Shown: piece after piece, positions 62,997 to 64,000 of the stretch
Numbering within the stretch: position 1 is the stretch's first letter
Layout of the letters: every line of letters begins with the position of its first letter
Assembly (NCBI GenBank): GCA_015056055.1
Contig: SVHC01000001.1
Coordinates: 1 to 64,000 of the forward strand
Origin: Clostridiales bacterium
Lineage (GTDB): Bacteria > Bacillota > Clostridia > Christensenellales > Aristaeellaceae
Reading direction: 5' to 3'
Length of the DNA: 64,000 bases
Position numbers and translations under genes: made by a program
The notes under the pieces: model-generated
What the model saw: the letters and a program-made list of their open reading frames with translations, nothing else
Told to the model about the DNA's origin: nothing
Databases searched by the model: none

Positions 62997-64000
62997 ATGA
63001 AAGAGCGTTATTTTGATACGGCTTCTTCCTTCCGCCTGCTGAAGGGAAGGCAGGACCCGATCCATGCTTTCGGAAACGGGGAAATTATGGCATACGGGCA
63101 CGGACCCGAATGGATTCAGATGCTGGGTGCGCCGTATTCCAGCCCGACGATATTCGGTATGTATGTACCGGCGGATGAGCAGGTGCAGGGAAAAACATAT
63201 CGCCATCCGGGTACGAATGCCTGGCAGCACGATCTGAACAAGGGTACCATTATTGAAACTGCTTCGCATGCGCACAAATGCCTTGCACGCAGATGGGATA
63301 TTAAGGAAGAATTCCGTATGGAAATCGTGCCGGAAAAATATCCGTGGTATCAGCTGAAAATGCGGGACCAGCGTGCTTTGATAAAGGATGCCGATTTTGC
63401 ATTTTTGATTCAGGCACCTGCGTTTATGCCGGCATACGGACACTATCCTGTGGGCTATGAAATTTGTACGCTGGTTGCGGGAAAGGGTGCGTCCCTTGAA
63501 TTCGGGGAGAACGGCGCAATCCTGACCATGAACGGCAAGGGCGAAATGTATGTTGCAAGTGCGCGTACAATGCCCGAGGCTGCAGATCAGCTGAGAAAAG
63601 CAATGCAGACCGGATTTGATGCGATCCTGGCAGAAGAAAATGAATTGGATCGTGCCTTTTTGCAGTCCTGTGCGGAAAAACGGTCCCCTCTTCGCGAACA
63701 TGCGCTTCGCGATGAAGTGCTGGCGGCGGTGGAAGATTTCCTTTTGCTTACACGCGCACAGCAGTCCGGGGAAGGCGGCATTCAGGCCGGTTACAATTAC
63801 CATTATGCCTATGTGCGCGACCAGTATGGTACCGGCCGCGGTTTGCTTGCATCCGGTGCGGTGGACGAAGCCAAAAAGATTCTTGCATTCTATCGGGATA
63901 CATTTGCACGGCATGGAATTATTGCGAATGCGCAGCCCATGGGTGCAAGCGGCTATTTCCATATTCATGAAAATGACGAAGTGGAAATTACGGGATATTT
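62997..64000 (+). CDS. Partial six-hairpin glycosidase-like protein (3' end outside window)
   Basis: An open frame that runs off the window, 334 codons so far. It starts MKERYFDTASSFRLLKGRQD with AAGGAG upstream. A beta-sandwich-like first part (to about 190) is followed by helices with AGYNYHYAYVRDQYGTGRGL and LLASGAVDEAKKILAFYRDT. The YVRDQYG element recalls the WPRD region of GH15-type (alpha/alpha)6 glycosidases, and the alternating helices suit that fold. No signal peptide. Family assignment is provisional; the missing C-terminus would hold the catalytic Glu. It follows its own promoter and fits the glycan-degrading theme of the region. Confidence 0.65.
   Translation, partial: MKERYFDTASSFRLLKGRQDPIHAFGNGEIMAYGHGPEWIQMLGAPYSSPTIFGMYVPADEQVQGKTYRHPGTNAWQHDLNKGTIIETASHAHKCLARRWDIKEEFRMEIVPEKYPWYQLKMRDQRALIKDADFAFLIQAPAFMPAYGHYPVGYEICTLVAGKGASLEFGENGAILTMNGKGEMYVASARTMPEAADQLRKAMQTGFDAILAEENELDRAFLQSCAEKRSPLREHALRDEVLAAVEDFLLLTRAQQSGEGGIQAGYNYHYAYVRDQYGTGRGLLASGAVDEAKKILAFYRDTFARHGIIANAQPMGASGYFHIHENDEVEITGY

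Noticed and set aside
1..64000. tRNA, rRNA genes and insertion sequences
   Set aside because: No cloverleaf with CCA-type acceptor, rRNA core motif, transposase or flanking inverted repeats with target duplication was seen on inspection.

Overview
The window looks like a chromosomal segment of an anaerobic, low-to-mid-GC Gram-positive bacterium, most likely an uncultured gut Clostridia (Oscillospiraceae/Christensenellales-like). The evidence is strong AGGAGG-type ribosome binding sites, TTG and GTG starts, consensus sigma-A promoters, a complete [FeFe]-hydrogenase maturation operon, many genes for breaking down host or plant glycans, and large secreted proteins built from SH3, peptidoglycan-binding and Ig-like repeats. 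No rRNA, tRNA, CRISPR array or intact insertion sequence was seen. Two lines of evidence were used throughout: translated motifs, and the fit of start codons to Shine-Dalgarno sites and promoters.

Layout. 0.2-9.6 kb: a Gfo/Idh/MocA oxidoreductase, a small unknown protein, a secreted coiled-coil protein built on a 126-bp tandem repeat, a DUF378 membrane protein, a membrane protein with three Cys modules, a ThuA-like protein, class II fructose-bisphosphate aldolase, an ICMT-like methyltransferase, a GNAT acetyltransferase and an SGNH hydrolase. 9.7-13.8 kb: GH4 alpha-galactosidase, a frameshifted XRE regulator, a sialate O-acetylesterase-like enzyme and a pentapeptide-repeat protein. 13.8-18 kb (minus): an operon TM1266-type regulator - hydE - hydG - hydF behind a long leader that contains an intrinsic terminator. 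18-25.3 kb (minus): dapA, a secreted SH3-repeat protein, and sbcD-sbcC. 25.5-30.4 kb: glgP, a GH13 enzyme and a P-loop kinase-like protein (alpha-glucan use). 30.4-37 kb: a ferritin-like protein, a URO-D-like protein, an AddA-type helicase-nuclease without an adjacent addB, and a LysM protein. 37-42.4 kb (minus): an operon of sugar isomerase, sulfatase-superfamily enzyme, two Gfo/Idh/MocA oxidoreductases and a decayed sulfatase. 42.5-48.8 kb (minus): a DEDDh exonuclease, mnmA, a giant membrane peptidoglycan-binding protein with a kinase N-lobe remnant, and an Orn/Lys/Arg decarboxylase-like enzyme. 49-53 kb: a four-gene phage-like cassette (portal, fibre-like, small protein, peptidoglycan-binding/virion-like protein) with no terminase or capsid. 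53.1-64 kb: bioY, a YugP-type metallopeptidase, a GH36 alpha-galactosidase, a 1984-residue secreted multidomain protein, and the start of a six-hairpin glycosidase-like gene that runs off the window.

Together the metabolic genes fit a saccharolytic fermenter. Two unrelated alpha-galactosidases, an O-acetylesterase, sulfatase-type enzymes and Gfo/Idh dehydrogenases prepare decorated sugars. GlgP and GH13 handle alpha-glucans, aldolase feeds glycolysis, and hydrogenase maturation serves H2 release. Best candidates for something new are the isolated phage-portal cassette, the hyd-operon leader RNA, the pseudokinase-to-peptidoglycan-binding fusion, the uncharacterised helical C-terminal domain of the giant secreted protein, and two hairpins whose 3' arm doubles as the ribosome binding site of the next gene.
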